Positions 5,429-6,223 of a stretch of DNA of 6,223 bases are shown piece by piece. Source of the stretch: an uncultured Eubacteriales bacterium (GTDB taxonomy: Bacteria > Bacillota > Clostridia > Oscillospirales > Oscillospiraceae); NCBI GenBank assembly GCA_905202605.1, contig CAJKSU010000171.1:1-6223 (forward strand), given 5' to 3'. The position numbers and the translations under genes are program-made. The notes below the pieces were generated by a model, which saw only the letters and a list, made by a program, of their open reading frames with translations, made no database searches and was not told the origin of the DNA. Position 1 is the stretch's first letter, and each line of letters opens with the position of its first letter.

Positions 5429-6078
5429 TCCGCTTCCTCCGCCGGATTCTGCCCGGTAAAGAAATCGCAGAAGGGGGCAAGGGTACACTGGCTGCACTTG
5501 GGGCTTCGGGCGGTGCAGACGGCGCGCCCGTGGAGTACGATCCGGTGGCAGAAGTCGCTGGATTCCTCCGGGGGAATCACCCTGCGGAGCTGCATTTCGA
5601 CCTTTTGGGGATCCTTCCCCTGACTCAGCCCCAGCTTGCCGCAGATTCGGATGCAATGGGTGTCACACACATAGGCCTCCTTATGATAGATATCTCCCAG
5701 CAGGAGATTTGCGGTTTTTCGCCCCACACCGGGGAGCTTTAACAGGTCGTCCATATTGTCCGGCACCCGTCCGCCGTAGTCCCGGAGCAGCATCTGACAG
5801 GCCAGCACGATATCCCGCGCCTTGTGCTTATAAAAGCCGCAGGAGTGTACCATTTGCTCCACATCGGCAATATCCGCCTGAGCAAAGGCCTCCAGCGTGC
5901 GGTACTTTGCAAACAGCGCCGGGGTGACCAGATTTACCCGCGCATCGGTACACTGGGCGGAGAGCCGAACGGCGATCATCAGCTCATAATCCTTTCCGAA
6001 ATGCAGCGCGCACAGGGCGTCGGGGTACAGCGCCTTCAGGGCGGAGAGGATATTTGTCACTTTGTTTGAGACTTCCAT
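5425..6078 (-). CDS. nth: Endonuclease III (DNA glycosylase / AP lyase)
   Basis: This 217-residue base-excision repair enzyme removes oxidised pyrimidines and cleaves the abasic site. Seen: LSAQCTDARVN at 39-49; the helix-hairpin-helix LPGVGRKTANLLL at 115-127, with Lys121 as the predicted catalytic lysine; and CDTHC at 138-142, with Asp139 as the catalytic aspartate (usually VDTHV/I). The C-terminal [4Fe-4S] loop is C188-x6-C195-x2-C198-x5-C204, the canonical spacing. Length is close to the E. coli enzyme (211). The start at 6078 follows GGAGG at 6086-6090 with 7 nt spacing, and an extended -10 promoter lies 30 nt upstream. It overlaps the VanZ-like gene by 4 nt and heads a possible five-gene minus-strand operon. 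Two cysteines flank the DTH motif, an uncommon but not damaging change. Confidence 0.96.
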   Translation of the reverse strand: MEVSNKVTNILSALKALYPDALCALHFGKDYELMIAVRLSAQCTDARVNLVTPALFAKYRTLEAFAQADIADVEQMVHSCGFYKHKARDIVLACQMLLRDYGGRVPDNMDDLLKLPGVGRKTANLLLGDIYHKEAYVCDTHCIRICGKLGLSQGKDPQKVEMQLRRVIPPEESSDFCHRIVLHGRAVCTARSPKCSQCTLAPFCDFFTGQNPAEEAE

Positions 6079-6108
6079 GGGGATTCCTCCGTGAAAATGT
6101 TTGTTTTC

Positions 6109-6117
6109 AGTATATCA
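6109..6117 (-). promoter_or_regulatory. Extended -10 promoter of nth and probably the whole minus-strand operon
   Basis: On the minus strand the sequence reads TGATATACT: a TGn extension plus TATACT, one mismatch from consensus. No good -35 is present; the expected -35 position (about 6132-6137) falls inside the -10 region of the divergent promoter. A start near 6102 gives a leader of about 24 nt, like that of trmO. Confidence 0.6.
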
Positions 6118-6131
6118 TATTTTTGGATTTA

Positions 6132-6140
6132 TGGTATAAT
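6132..6140 (+). promoter_or_regulatory. Extended -10 promoter of the gene at the right edge
   Basis: TGGTATAAT combines a TGn extension with a perfect TATAAT (6135-6140). The -35 position (6112-6117, ATATCA) is poor and overlaps the nth -10. The expected start is near 6147, giving a leader of about 65 nt to the ATG at 6212. Confidence 0.65.
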
Positions 6141-6211
6141 GAATATTACAGGAAATTTCAAAACGGAAGAATCGGGGCGGTCAGCTGTCCCAAAAGAAAG
6201 AAGGAATTCCG

Positions 6212-6223
6212 ATGTACCAGCCG
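6212..6223 (+). CDS. Start of an unidentified gene cut by the right edge
   Basis: ATG at 6212 opens a frame reading Met-Tyr-Gln-Pro before the window ends. AAGGAA at 6201-6206 lies 5 nt upstream, and an extended -10 promoter with a perfect TATAAT precedes it. Four codons are too few to identify the product. The call rests on the promoter, the ribosome binding site and the divergent layout. Confidence 0.5.

Noticed and set aside
5429..5656. N-terminal extension of the VanZ-like protein to an upstream ATG
   Set aside because: The extension would be 76 residues of Arg/Pro/Gly-rich sequence read out of frame through nth. The ATG at 5428 has GGAGGA at proper distance and gives a normal VanZ-family length.
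1..6223. tRNA or rRNA genes, CRISPR arrays, insertion sequences, phage or integration sites
   Set aside because: No cloverleaf-like segment, spaced direct-repeat array, transposase or integrase motif, or terminal inverted repeat was seen on reading both strands.

Overview
The window looks like an ordinary chromosomal stretch of a GC-rich, anaerobic Gram-positive bacterium of the class Clostridia, possibly an Oscillospiraceae-type gut organism. The reasons are strong GGAGG-type ribosome binding sites, a sigma-A promoter (TTGAAA, 17 bp, TATAAT), DegV and VanZ family proteins, a clostridial-style endonuclease III and a radical SAM/SPASM enzyme. This placement is inference from family content and composition only; no rRNA or marker gene is present.

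Left part (1 to about 2380). A tRNA methyltransferase gene, trmO, runs off the left edge on the minus strand. It diverges from a DegV-family fatty-acid-binding protein gene on the plus strand. A strong hairpin terminator follows degV, and a short RluA-family pseudouridine synthase follows it with no visible promoter of its own. This plus-strand run meets the minus-strand run at a shared, bidirectional hairpin terminator (2338-2378).

Right part (2377 to 6078). Five minus-strand genes are tightly arranged, in transcription order: nth (endonuclease III), a VanZ-like membrane protein (ATGA overlap), a lipoprotein with an unusually long N-terminal region, a radical SAM/SPASM enzyme (TGATG overlap, near-perfect Shine-Dalgarno), and a small membrane-anchored orphan protein of lower GC content (12 nt gap). 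The nth start lies just downstream of an extended -10 promoter. The promoter of a divergent plus-strand gene sits about 20 bp away, and that gene begins only 12 bases before the window ends.

The most interesting part is the lipoprotein / radical SAM / orphan trio. The enzyme carries both the CxxxCxxC SAM-cluster motif and the full cysteine set of a SPASM domain, as in peptide and protein maturases. No small precursor peptide or sulfatase gene is visible. The translationally coupled lipoprotein, with a Gly/Arg/Tyr/Cys block (HGTGRGSYGC) followed by APPVFLSEEEA, is therefore the most economical candidate substrate or partner. The left genes and nth are housekeeping functions (tRNA and RNA modification, DNA repair, lipid handling) and show no obvious functional link to the trio.
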